The position numbers and the translations under genes are program-made. Below the pieces are notes generated by a model that saw only the letters and a program-made list of their open reading frames with translations, was not told the origin of the DNA and did not search any database. Shown here one piece after another: positions 36,150-48,017 of a stretch of DNA of 64,000 bases. The first letter of the stretch is position 1, and the number at the start of each line of letters is the position of its first letter. This stretch comes from Paulownia fortunei. Lineage: Eukaryota; Streptophyta; Magnoliopsida; Lamiales; Paulowniaceae. The stretch is taken from assembly GCA_019321725.1 (NCBI GenBank), contig CM033121.1, forward strand, positions 12,586,001 through 12,650,000, read 5' to 3'.

Positions 36150-37477
36150 GAATTTTTTTCAGATGAGTTTATTTTGGCAATCAAAGATAATTTACCTTAG
36201 TATACAGATTTTGTGAATTATCTTGCAAGTGGATTATTTCCTCGGACCTCTCTTATCATCAAAAGAAAAAAATTCTTACATGATGTGAAATCATATCTAT
36301 GGGATGATCCCTTGCTCTTCAAAAGATGTTCAGATTCTGTGATTCAGAGATGCATTCCAGTGGAGGAAACAAATGAAATTCTAAAGCATTGTCATTCATC
36401 CCCATATGGTGGTCATTTTGGACCTACAAGGATAGCTCCTAAGGTATTACAATTTGTTTTTATTGGCCAACTTTGTTTAAGGATTGTTACTCTTTTGTGC
36501 AGACATATGACTGGTGTCGAAGGGCTGGAACAATTACTAGATGCCATGAGCTTCCTTTAACTAACATGATGGAAGTTGAACTATTTGATGTTTGGGGGAT
36601 TGACTTCATGGGGCCATTTTCTCCATCAAATGGCCGATCATACATTTTGCTTGTCGTGGATTATGTCTCCAAGTAAATAGAAGCAATTGCCACACCTACT
36701 AATGATGCCAAGGTAGTGCTCAAATTATTGCACAAACATATTTTCACTCGTTTTGGCACACCTAAAGTAATTGTAAGTGATGAAGGTTCTCATTTTTGCA
36801 ATAAAATGTTTAATAACCTTTTGGCTAAGTATGGTGTAAGACACAAGGTAGCTCTTGGATACCATCCTCAATCGAAATGGACAATTCGAAATCTCAAATC
36901 GGGAAGTGAAGCAAATCCTTGAGAAAACAGTAAGCATTAATAAAAAGGATAGGGCACATAAGCTTGATAATGCATTGTGGGCATACCGCATAGCACATAA
37001 AACTCCTATAGGTATGTCTCCTTACCGATTAGTTTATGGAAAAGCTTGTCACCTCCCCATCGAGCTAGAACATAGAGCATATTGGGCTGTACAATAATTA
37101 AATTTTGATACAAAGGCAATTGGAGAAAAAAATTGTTGCAACTGAATGAAATGGAGGAATTTAGGCTTGATGCCTATGAAAATGCTAAAATCTATAAACA
37201 AAAAACAAAACAATGGCATGACAAAATGATCTTGAGAAGGGAATTTCAACCCGGACAATTTGTGTTGCTTTTCTATTCAAGATTAAGACTTTTTCTAGGG
37301 AAATTGAAATCTAGATGGTCTGGTCCCTTCATTGTCAACAAGATATTTCCATTTGGGGCGGTTGAACTCAAAGGTAAGGATGGCACATTATTTCGTGTCA
37401 ATGGTCAAAGGTTGAAACATTATTATAGAAATAAAATTTGGAAGATGTCTAATCTTTCACTTGGGGAAGCAACATAA
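36150..37477 (+). pseudogene. Athila integrase
   Basis: Inserts element DNA into chromosomes. The zinc-binding domain is at about 36385-36540 (KHCHSSPYGGHFGPT and a CRRAG-type second half in another frame). The core has D in DVWGIDFMGPF (about 36590-36615), D in VIVSDEGSHF (about 36770-36795) and E in [10 protein letters not shown] (about 36880-36910, after a frameshift). Then follow [33 protein letters not shown] (about 37040-37095), and the C-terminal [11 protein letters not shown] in a 114-codon open frame at 37133. The catalytic set is present, but the frame is broken at about 36475, 36675, 36870 and 37095. Confidence 0.9.
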
Positions 37478-37490
37478 GGTATTTGTTTCA

Positions 37491-37540
37491 GTCTAGCTAA
37501 AGACTTTAAACAAAGCGCTTCTTGGGAGGCAACCCAAGAT
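37491..37540 (+). other. conserved post-pol motif of Athila/Tat elements
   Basis: GCTAAAGACTTTAAACAAAG followed by CGCTTCTTGGGAGGCAACCC. This sequence follows the pol stop in many Athila/Tat elements as I recall them. Its function is unknown to me. Confidence 0.6.
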
Positions 37541-37734
37541 CTTTTTTCTTGTATTCGTGTGTGTTGTTTTAATTATTGTTATTCATGTGTTGTTTCATAT
37601 CATGATGATTGTTTCTTGATATTTTACTCATTTTTGCAGGCTAAACTCTGAAAATACAAAAAAAAAAAAACAGAAGGGTTTTAATTCCAAAAGAACACCA
37701 CCCATTTTTAGGAAAGTCCTGTAATTTTATAATT

Positions 37735-37815
37735 CTCTCAATCATTGAGGACAATGCTCAATTCTCTCAATCATTGAGGATAATGCTTATATTAAGTTTG
37801 GCGGGAGTTTAGGAT
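37735..37815 (+). other. internal polypurine-tract-like motif after Athila pol
   Basis: Two direct copies of an ATTGAGGA(C/T)AATGC block, then AAGTTTGGCGGGAGTTTAGG. It resembles the true 3' polypurine tract at 49141-49156 (GGTTGGGGGTATTTGATAAG). It may be a second plus-strand primer or a relic of another LTR boundary. Confidence 0.5.
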
Positions 37816-37914
37816 AATTGTTTATTATTTGAGATGTTTAATGCTTGTTTGTAACTTGTTTTGGTTCATTGACTTGTTTAGTTTATTGATTGTCAAGTTT
37901 AGTGATGAACAATA

Positions 37915-39752
37915 TGTAACACCCCTACTATTAAATATAGATATTGATATAACAATAATTTTGACAAGGTAGCACATGTGTATATATATAATTGTTTTAT
38001 CCACTGTAGTACTTTGAAAACCAGTAAAAGTATTTTCTTACATATGACCCTTTATATAGAAAAATCACCGTTTATATAAAAAAATACAACACCCATCATA
38101 GTCACGCTATTATCAAACTTATTTACTATATAATTTCAAGAGTTATATAAGACACAACATCCCAAAGTTATAATAAGTTAGACTTAAAAATCAAAATAAT
38201 AGCCTATACTTTCGAAAGAAGTAAGGACATTTTGCATCTTGTAACCCTTTATATATAGACAACAATTTACATAATAATAATGATTGCAAAAATTAGAATA
38301 TGCCCACAACATAACCCAACAGGTCATCATCTATGTATAGTGATCAGTAAGCCTCAGAGTCTCATGTATCACCATGCTTATCTACAATACATGAACTACA
38401 TAAGCTAACCCTTAGTAAGTGAAAATTATGCATGCTGAAGAGATAATCTAACATATCTACTATGCATCTCTATGAAATCATGCTAGGAATGCAAGCTCTT
38501 GGACCAAAAAGTTCATTCAAAATCATTTTCCACTACTGGGTCCTTGGCTTCCTACTATGTACCGGATAGATCCCTCAACAATATCAATAATCACATTGCT
38601 ATAAACAGATTAACACAGTTCTGGGGCCATCTCCTGGATCACCAAAGGTCTACCCTATGTCTTCCCCTATGATCGTCCAGAAGTCTTCCCACTAGTAGCG
38701 TTAATAAGGGCACAGTCAAGTGGTCTACCCTCTTATGACCACCAGAGGCACACCCCCTGTTCACCCATGTGATCCTCTGAGAAGTAATACTCGTGGCGCC
38801 CCAAAATATCATATAAATAAGCCAAATAGGCCTCGGTACACTAGTAGTGGCCAACCAAAACATTTTCTTTCTAAAAATAATGTCATGAATGCAAAACCTC
38901 AATTGCGAGCACGTGTAAATATTGATGAATGGCATGTTCAATGATGCAATGGATCCCATGTCCCATCATCAAAGCAACGTATGTACTATAAGATATTTAT
39001 AATACTCATAATACACTCATCAAGACACAACGATCACATTTAATATAAATAAGGCAAGAAATACTATACATATGCATTGTAGTTGCAAATAGATTTTCAC
39101 TTATCTTTGATCGGTTGTGTTACTTGTAGGTTTCTTAAGTATTACTTCCCAACCCTAGATGTGAAACAATATGTAAAAATACAAGATATCAATCACCATC
39201 CTCAATTAATAAGTTTATTATACCTAATGTAGTATAAAGATCTTGAATCTCAATTTAATTAAACAACTTTACCACTTAAAAACTATAACCAAATAACCTT
39301 CAACGCACCTTTGTTCCACATCATAAATGTATACTAACCACACTTAATTGATGTATTTTAACTCTTATAACATCCCCCTAAAATTTAAAGATCAAATTAA
39401 CCACAACTATGTTGGAAAATATTAATGAACCAAATGGGATAGATTCACAACTTCACATTTTCTTGCTGCCACATTAATTTGCATGATGATTTTGATACCC
39501 TTAGACATATTCATTCACTCCCCAATTTTTATCACACTTAGCTAGCATAAAAAAAATGTAACCATGTCATATAATGGCTAAAAATCATGGATATAGCATC
39601 CCAAGTTTAGCTCCCTTCACAGCATACTGAAGCAGATTTTTCTTACCATAACAGTTTTGCGCACTTCATGACATTAATGGTTTTGACACCCTTAAGTACA
39701 TTCAACCACTTCCAAATTTTCACCACACTTAGATAACATTAAAAATAGACAA
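37915..39752 (-). repeat. left (3') LTR copy, truncated
   Basis: The part from 38159 to 39752 aligns with 45117-46749. The 244 bp before it (the LTR end) are unique to this copy. It breaks off at 39752, after GACAACCAG, exactly where the tandem array starts. Confidence 0.8.
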
Positions 39753-42587
39753 CCAGCTATTTCAAGATATTGAATGCAAATAATACTAGTTTTTACCACT
39801 AAAATCTTCACCCCACCCTCTTGGTAACATCTCTCATTGTTGTGTGTTATAAGATATAGAATCAAGAAAACCCTAATTTTTGTAACAAAAAGTTTCACAT
39901 TAGGGTTTTGTATTTCAGGATAAAGAATTCAAAAACCCTAGTTTTTGCAAATAAATTTTCACCCCCACCCACTCGCTAATATCTCTCTTATACTTTGTAT
40001 TTTAGGAATAAGAACCCAAAAACCCTAGTTATTGTGACTAAAGTTTTCACACTACAAACACCATGCCACCCCCGCCCCTCGCTACTCTCTTTTGTGTTCT
40101 GTATCTCAAGATATTAAATCTAAAAAATCCTAATTTTTGCAACTAAAGTTTTCACCCCACCGTGTTGGTAACATCTCTCATGTGTTGTGTATTATAAGAT
40201 ATAGAATCCAAAAATCCTAGTTTTTGTAACAAAAAGTTTCACATTAATGTTCTGTATTTCAGGATGTAGAATCCAAAAAATTCTAATTTTTAGAAAATAA
40301 ATTTTCACCCCTACCCACTCGCTAATATCTCTTTTGTACTCTGTATTTTATGAATTCAAAACCAAAAAACCCTAGTTATTATGACTAAAGTTATAACACT
40401 ACAAACACCATGCCATCCCCGCCCCTCGCTATTCTCTGTTGTGTTTTGTATTTCAAGATGTAGAATCCAAAAAATTCTACTTTTTGCAACAAAAATTTTC
40501 TCCCCACCCTCTGGATAACATATCTCATGTGTTGTGTATTATATAGAATCTAGAAAATCATAGTTATTTAAAAAAAAAGTTTCACGTTACAAACCTAAGA
40601 CCACCCCCACTACTCGCTACTCTCTCTCTCTAATGTTTTGTATTTCAAGATGTAGAACCAAAAAACCCTACTTTTTGCAACTAAAATTTTCACCCCACCA
40701 TCTCGGTAACATCTTTCATGTGTTGTGTATTATAAGATATAGAATCCAGAAAATTCTAGTTTTTGTAATAAAAAGTTTCGCATTAATGTTCTGTATTTCA
40801 CGATAAAGATAAAAAAAACCCTAGTTTTTGCAAATGAAAATTTCACCCCCACCCACTCGCTATAATCTCTCTTGTACTCTGTATTTTTTAAATAAGAAAC
40901 AAAAAACCCTTGTTATTGCAACTAAAGTTTTAACACTACAAAGACCATGCCACCCCCACCCCTCGCTATTCTCTCTTGTGTTATGTATTTCAAGATATTG
41001 AATCCAAAGAATACTAGTTTTTGCAATTAAAATTTTCACCTCACCCTCTTGGTAACATCTCTCATGTGTTGTGTATTATAAGATATAGAATGCAGAAAAC
41101 CCTAGTTTTTGCAACAAAAAATTTCACATTAATATTCTCTATTTTAGGATGTAGAATCCAAAAAATCCTAGTTTTTGCAAATCAAATTTTCAACCCCACC
41201 CACTCATTAGTATCTCTCTTGTGCTCTATATTTCATGAATAAGAAATCAAAAAACCCTAGTTATTGCAACTAATGTTTTCACACTACAAACACCATGCCA
41301 CTCCGCCCCTTGCTACTCTTTCAAGTGTTCTGTATTTCAAGATATTGAATCCAAATAATACTAGTTTTTGCAACTAAACTTTTCACCCCACCCTCTCAGT
41401 AGTATCTCTCATGTGTTCTGTATTATAAGATATATAATCAAGAAAACCCTCATTTTTCAACAAAAAGTTTCACATTAATTTTCTGCAATTCAAGATAAAG
41501 AATCCAAAAAACCCTAGTTTTTGCAAATGAAATATTCACCCCTACCTACTCACTAATATCTCTCTTGTACTTTGTATTTTATGAATAAGAAACCAAAAAA
41601 CTCGTTATTGCAACTAATGTTTTCACACTACAAACACCATGCTACCCCGCCCCTTGCTACTCTCTATTGTGTTCTGTATTTTAAGATATTGAATCAAAAA
41701 AATCCTACTTTTTGCAATTAAAATTTTCACCCCATCCTCTCAGTAACATCTCTCATGTGTTGTGTATTATGAATATAGAATCCAAAAATCCTAGTTTTTG
41801 CAACAAAAAGTTTCACATTAATGTTCTGTATTTCAGGATGTAAAATCCAAAAAACCCTATTTTTGCAAAATAAATTTTCACCCCCACACACTCGCTAATA
41901 TCTCTTTTGTACTATGTATTTTATGAATTCAAAACCAAAAAACCCTAGTTATTGCGAGTAAAGTTTTCACACTACAAACAACATGCCGCCCTCGCCCCTC
42001 GCTATTCTCTCTTGTGTTTTGTATTTCAAGATGTAGAATCCAAAAGAATCCTACTTTTTGCAACAAAACTTTTGTCCCCACCCTCTGGATAACATCTCTC
42101 ATGTGTTGTGTATTATAAGAAAACCATAGTTATTTCAAGAAAAATATTTCAAGAAAAAACCATAGTTATTTCAAGAAAAAAGTTTCACATTGCAAACCTT
42201 AGACCATCCCCACCCTTCAGAAAACCATAGTTATTTCAAGAAAAATGTTTCACATTGCAAACCTTAGACCATCCCCACTCCTCGCTACTCTCTCTCTAAT
42301 GTTCTGTATTTCAAGATGTAGAATTTAAAAAAGCCTACTTTTTGCAACTAAAATTTTCACCCCACCCTGTCGGTAACATCTCACATGTGTTGTGTATTAT
42401 AAGATATATAATTCAGAAAACCCTAGTTTTTGCAACAAAAAGTTTCACATTAATATTCTCTATTTTAGGATGTATAATCCAAAAGACCCTAATTTTTGCA
42501 AATAAAATTTTCAGCCCCACCCACTCGCTAGTATCTCTCTTGTGCTCTATATTTTGTGAATAAGAAACCAAAAAACCCTAGTTATTG
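39753..42587. repeat. satellite-like tandem array, ~345-bp period with four subunits
   Basis: The phrase GGTAACATCTCTCATGTG or a close variant starts at about 39823, 40167, 40513, 40705, 41051, 41398, 41742, 42087 and 42372. Most steps are 344-347 bp; two are irregular (192 and 285). Each unit has four related subunits of about 65-105 bp. Each begins with a form of AACCCTAGTTTTTGCAAC, continues TTTTCAC, and ends TGTATTTCAAGATGTAGAAT-like. The plant telobox string AAACCCTA recurs in many subunits. The left edge starts in the fourth subunit; the right edge is cut by CACTA at TTATTG. Short ORFs here repeat with the period and are not genes. Confidence 0.92.
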
Positions 42588-42619
42588 GACTACAAGAAAA
42601 ATATATTCCATATTTTTGT

Positions 42620-43095
42620 CGCTAAAATCGTCGCAATAAGACCGTCGTAAAAAATTTTGGCGATAAAAATTCGGATTACATCGCAAAGTTTAGCAATGAC
42701 TATTTTCGTCGCAAATTCTTCGCTAAATATTCACTTAGCGATGAAATATGTATGAAGTTTCGTCGCTAAAATATATAAAAAAAATAAATATTTAAGATTT
42801 AGCGACGAAAAACCACAATCCGTCGCTAAATTAATAATATTTTCAAAATAATATAAAAAGATTTTAGCGATGAAATTTCAAATTTCATAGCGAAAGTTTT
42901 GATTTTAGCGACGAAATATCAAATTTCGTAGCTAAACTTAGCGACGAATATAACAATTCGTCGCTAAATTAATATGATTTTAAAAAAAAATTCAGAAAAA
43001 TTTTGCGGTGAGTGTTGAAAATTCGTCGTTAAGTTAATGAAATATTTAAAAAATAGAAAAACCTTAGCGATGAATTGTGGAAAATCATCGCTAAA
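42620..43095. repeat. CACTA subterminal repeats
   Basis: More than ten copies of a ~12-bp motif related to TTCGTCGCTAAA, in both orientations, with spacings of about 20-60 bp. Confidence 0.85.
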
Positions 43096-43679
43096 ATTTG
43101 ATTTTTTTTATAAATATTTTGTTCATTTCGAATTTTTATCCTATTTTAAACAACATATCCACAACCTGTTTATTACAACCATTCACAAATATTCAACAAC
43201 CCCACAACATATCCAACAACCATTCACAAGACATTTATCATTCCAACAATCTAAAAAAAGTCTAAAACATATTTCATTAAAAAACTCATCGTATATTAAA
43301 GAAAGCATCATATACACAAATCATACAAATGAATCATTAAACAAACCACTCTAAAAGTCAACATTAAAAGTAAAATATCTTCATATACAAATTAGACATA
43401 AGTCTAATACACCTAAATATGAATCAAAATAAGAATCTCCATCTCTCGATCCAGTCATAATTGCAGAATAACAAACCATAGATGTAATTAGAAATAAATC
43501 AACACTATATATTAAACATAATTGTATATATCAAAACAACAACAACAACTTATATGAATAACATTGACATAACAATTAATCCATTAAAAAAAGTTATGAA
43601 ACACTTACACAGATCTAAGTCTAAGGCGGTGGAGCCTAGGGTGGAGCTGAGGAGGATGGCTGTTGCTGGCTCAGCGACT

Positions 43680-45066
43680 ATATCGCTTGTGATGCACCGA
43701 GAGACACCTTATCAAGATACTGCAGAATCATGGCTTGTTGTGACTCCATGAGTTGAAGTTTGTCTTTATAAATAAATAGCTCAGTCCTGGTGTCTGCTAG
43801 CTCGGTCCTCGTGTCTGTTAGCTCATCTTGTGTCATATGAAGCTGATCTCTAAGTGCTGCATTGGTTGGTCTAGATGATGTAGTATCAAAAGTAGTCGAC
43901 CTGAGAGGTCTGGGCCCATTTTCAAGCCCACACACGTACCCTGAACGTGTACCGAGGACCTGATCACACACTCTGTCTGCAATTTGTACGTCGTCTAAGG
44001 CATGAGCATCATCCTCGGTATCAATGTGAGCCTATAACTGTCGGTGCTCCTCTTAGAGTCACACCATCTCATCCTAAAATTAATAAATGTCAACATATAT
44101 ATTTAGTTTCAAATAAATTGAAAAGAAACAATTAAATGAATTAATTACTTACATATGCGCTCTGAGCTCTATCTCCTACCCAGCCCTTCGTAGTGCTGTA
44201 GTGAGTTTCATTAAAAAAGGTAATCCGATCTTTTTACTAGTTCCATCGGTCTAGAAATAACATATGTCATATGTTACTCAATGAATAAAGTAATTATTTA
44301 AATGAAACTTAAGATTTTATATACTTACACCATCGTAACTGTACTGCAGAAAGGACTTTGAACCTCTGCGATGATTATAAGGCAACTTTGCTCGATTTAT
44401 GAAGTTCGTCGCTGACCGTTTCTATAAAAATAAGTTAAAGCAGTAAACATCATAAGATTAAATTAATAAATATAAGATTTCATTAAATAAATTAGTTAAA
44501 ACTTATAATTAAATTTACCTTAAACTCCTCTGACTCGAATAATGTGCATATATACTCCCAATCCGCCTGAGTCTCACAAATATCATGAGGCATATGTTGC
44601 AATCACTCCTCCCAAGGTAGGGCTGTGAGACTTTTGTAGTGTTTGTGCATCTTCTGGAAGTTGTCTCTGTATCGTACACTCATCAGCCTATCGGTCTCTT
44701 TCTTAACTGACTCTGGTCCTGTGCCAAAGTCAACAGTAAACATAGCCTACAAAAAAAAAATGTTAACATTTAATATATCAAAGAGAAAGTAAACCGACAA
44801 AAAAGATAGTTAATTATACTAACCGACAACCGATCAATTATGGGCCTCTTCTGCTCCTCTGTAATGTGCCTCCAATCAGCAACTTGTAACAGTGCAAACT
44901 TTTTCACTGCTACATCGAGCTCTGTCATAAAGGAGGATGCATGCTGCCCTGTAGGACGGCCATCAGATTTGCAAAATATGATTGGTATCCTCCCCATCTC
45001 CTCTATATAACGTCTTAGTTTATCACCATGTGCGGCTTTCCTATCTCGATGCTGCCTCTGCATAGA
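43680..45066 (-). pseudogene. CACTA-associated plant transposase (Ptta/En/Spm type), 3' exons
   Basis: Minus-strand gene whose exons I can place by splice consensus. Exon 45066-44823 starts after TTGTAG and encodes RDRKAAHGDKLRRYIEEMGR and GRPTGQHASSF ... DWRHITEEQK, the Ptta/En/Spm (Transposase_24) domain. Exon 44747-44519 encodes VDFGTGPESVKKETDRL and a later DWEYICTLFESEEF, and ends AAG|GTAAAT. Exon 44421-44329 encodes NFINRAKLPYNHRRGSKSF and ends at |GTAAGT. Exon 44260-44153 also ends at |GTAAGT. The last exon, from 44073, gives a 97-codon tail with a coiled-coil-like TRTELADTRTEL repeat. One stop is visible near 44607. The upstream exons are lost with the right half of the element. Confidence 0.8.
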
Positions 45067-45116
45067 AGCTACAATAGTAAAAAATATGTTAGATTACTGT
45101 TCAACATAATTATTAA

Positions 45117-48017
45117 TCCCAAAGTTATAATACGATAAAGTCAAAAATCAAAATAATAGCTTATACATAATTATTGCATCTTGTAACCCTTTATATATAA
45201 ACAGTAATTTACATAATAATAATGATTGTAAAAATTAGAATATGCCCACAACATAACCCAGCAGGTCATCATCCATGTACAGTGATCTTTAGAAGCCTTT
45301 AGGAGTTTAATAATCAGCCCAGTAAGCCTCAGAGTCTCACGTATCATCATGCTTACCTACAATGCATGAACTACATGAGCTAACACTCAGTAAGTAAAAA
45401 TTATGCATGCTGAAGAGATAATTTAACATATATGCGATGCATCTCTATGAAATCATGCCAGGAATGCAAGCTCCTGGACCAAAAACTTCATTCAAAATCA
45501 TTTTCCACCACTGGGCCTTGACTTACATACTATGTACCGGATAGAGCCCTCAACAATATCAATAATCACATGACCATAAATAGATTGACACAGTCCGGGG
45601 CCATCTCCTGGGATTACTAGAGGTCCACCATATGTCTTTCCCTGTGATCCTCTAGAAGTCTTCCACTAGCGGCATCAATAAGGGCACAGTCAAGTGGTCC
45701 ACCCTCTCGTGACCACTAGAGGAACACCCCCTCTCCAGCCCTATGATCCTCTGAGAAGTAATACTTGCGGTACCCCAAAATATCATATAAATAAACCACA
45801 CAGGCCTCGGTATACTAGTAGTGGCCGACCAAAACATTTTCTTTCTAAAAATAATGTCATGCATGTAAAACCTTAACTGTGAGCACGTGTTATGCATGCA
45901 CGTGTAAATGTTGATGAATGTCATGTTCAATGACACAACAGATCCCATGTCCCATTATCCAAGCAACGTATGCACTATAAGATATTTATAATACTCATAA
46001 TACACTCATCAAGACACAAGGATCATATTTAATATAGATAAGGCAAGAAATACTATACCCATGCAATGTAGTTGCAAATGGATTTTCACTTACCTTTGAT
46101 CGGTTGTGTGTTACTTTTAGGTTTCTTAAGTATTACTCTCCAACCCTAGATGTGAAACAATCTGTAAAAATACAAGATATCAATCACCATCCTCAATTAA
46201 CAAGTTCATTATACCTAATGTAGTATAAAGATCTTGAATCTCAATTTAATTAAACAACCTTACCACTTAGAATCTATAACCAAATACAACCTTCTATGCA
46301 CCTTCGTTCCACATCTTAAATATATACTAACCTCATTTAATTGATGTATTTTAACTCTTATAACATCCCCCTAAAATTTAGGGATCAAATTAACCACATC
46401 TATGTTGGAAAATGTTAATGAACCAAATGAGATAGATTCACAACTTCACATTTTCTTATTACCACATTAATTTACATAATGATTTTGATACCCTTAGACA
46501 TATTCATTCACTCCCCAATTTTTGTCACACTTAGCTAACATAAAAAAAATGTAACCATGTCATATAATGGCTAAAAATCATGGATATAGCATCCTAAGTT
46601 TAGTTCCCTTCACAGCATATTGAAACAGATTTTTCTTACCATAACAGTTTTGCGCACTTCATGACATTAATGGTTTTGACACCCTTAAGTACATTCAACC
46701 ACTCCAAAATTTTCACCACACTTAGATAACATTAAAAATAGACAACCAGGTCATAGTCTTGGCAAAACTAATGGATTTAATGCTGTAAAACCAATCCCCT
46801 TCACATGGCACATAATCTGAAATTTGATGGAGATAGTTCTGAGCATCTCTTTAATTATGATGCCATATTTTAATTCCCAAACTATCCAAACCTAAATACA
46901 TAATATTAATTCCTATATAAACATGATCATGATGATAAATATAGAATTTACCCAAGGTTTCTTGATGATTTCAAGCTCAATAAACTAGAAATCAACATAT
47001 ACACAGATTCTGCCACTTAATGGTTCTACTATGTGTTTGCAACCACAAATTATTCTTTTATGGTTAATAACCCTATAAACAACCTTTAAATTCATCATGA
47101 ACAAGATAAGAATCTTAAGAAAACATAAAACCCTCAAATAATATAAAAATTGATGTCAAAAATAGTAGATGAACCTCATATATGCCAGTTTCAGCTTCTA
47201 CTCGTGATTACTACTTCATTTTGCTTCCTTTGCCCTTTCTTATCACTTAGAATCACTTAGAACCATATTAGAGAGATTTTCACATGATTTTGGACTCTGA
47301 AAATGACTGAAAAATGGTTGAAGGTCGTGGGTAAATGGCTAAGAGTGAAGGAAAGCTTGAGGTGGCACTTAAGGTGCTTGCTTAAGCTTAGTAGCAAGCA
47401 TGAGGTGGTAAGTTGTGGTATAAATCTGACCTTTCACCCATCTTTCAAGCCTATATCAGATGTGTATTGCTATACATTAATTTTATTGCATCCTATTTTA
47501 ATTACCACAAGATCTCATAGATAATTCATAAGCTAATTTCCTAGCCGTTCATTTAATTTATCACTCGATTCTTAAATAATTATCCATATTAAAAATTATA
47601 TAATCTTATACATAAATGAATATTTTAATATCACCTTGATAATATTATCTTATGTCCAATTTCCCAAATATGCGATTTACTGATATATACTTTTGAAATA
47701 CCTAGATGAAATCGAATCAAACCGAATAAGCTTACTAGTAACACCTTTAACACTTCCAAAATTATAATCTATATATCCCATCGACATCCAATATTTGATC
47801 AACCTCATTTTCTTCTTATTTCAATTTAATATTGATTACTTATATTATGATGATCGACAACTAACACCATATGAGATTTTCTAGAAATTTAATGATCAAA
47901 TGTGATTATAAGGTAAAACGGATCATGCCATGCTAGTTTCATTGCAAGCACTTATGAATAACATGTAGTGCATGAATCATATTGGTCAAGTGAGTAGTGT
48001 CAGTCTCGTTTATTACA
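45117..48017 (-). repeat. right (5') LTR copy, truncated
   Basis: From 45117 to 46749 it repeats 38159-39752. It has an extra ~37-bp segment near 45290-45326 that is missing in the left copy. From 46750 to 48017 it extends beyond the homology, giving the LTR start (minus-strand TGTAATAAACGAG). It lacks the 244-bp LTR end. Combined, a full LTR would be about 3.1 kb. Confidence 0.75.

Larger units (their letters stand above)
42588..45116 (-). mobile_element. CACTA (En/Spm) transposon fragment
   Basis: The left terminus reads GACTACAAGAAAAAT, one base from the CACTA terminal repeat CACTACAAGAAAA. The adjoining ~450 bp (42620-43095) is packed with direct and inverted copies of TTAGCGACGAAA / TTTCGTCGCTAAA, typical subterminal transposase-binding repeats. 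A minus-strand transposase-related gene fills the rest. The right terminus is missing: it stops between about 45070 and 45116, where the LTR copy begins. Confidence 0.85.
37915..48017 (-). mobile_element. LTR-bounded 10.1-kb element with no recognisable gag-pol
   Basis: The plus-strand ends are TGTAACACCCC and TTTATTACA (TG...CA), flanked by CAATA on both sides (37910-37914 and 48018-48022). The ends hold two truncated copies of one long LTR that share about 1.6 kb. Read as minus strand, the LTR ends GGGGTGTTACA, like other gypsy LTRs. Between the copies are only a satellite-like array and a CACTA fragment. It sits inside the Athila 3' region. The classification (non-autonomous, or internally deleted gypsy) is inference. 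Confidence 0.65.

Noticed and set aside
41021..42563. Two near-identical 73-codon frames (41021 and 42342)
   Set aside because: They recur because of the ~345-bp tandem repeat; they are not found in every unit and have stop-free length by chance.
39753..42587. Possible CRISPR array or interstitial telomere
   Set aside because: Units are long (~345 bp) and similar throughout, without short constant repeats and unique spacers. AAACCCTA appears once per subunit rather than as a tandem (CCCTAAA)n tract.
43037..43354. 105-codon plus-strand frame in the CACTA element
   Set aside because: Opposite to the transposase strand, in AT-rich non-coding sequence next to the subterminal repeats; no motif seen.
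38159..46749. Segmental host gene duplication
   Set aside because: The 1.6-kb direct repeats have no coding content and show LTR-type termini and flanking target duplication; a retroelement LTR pair explains them better.
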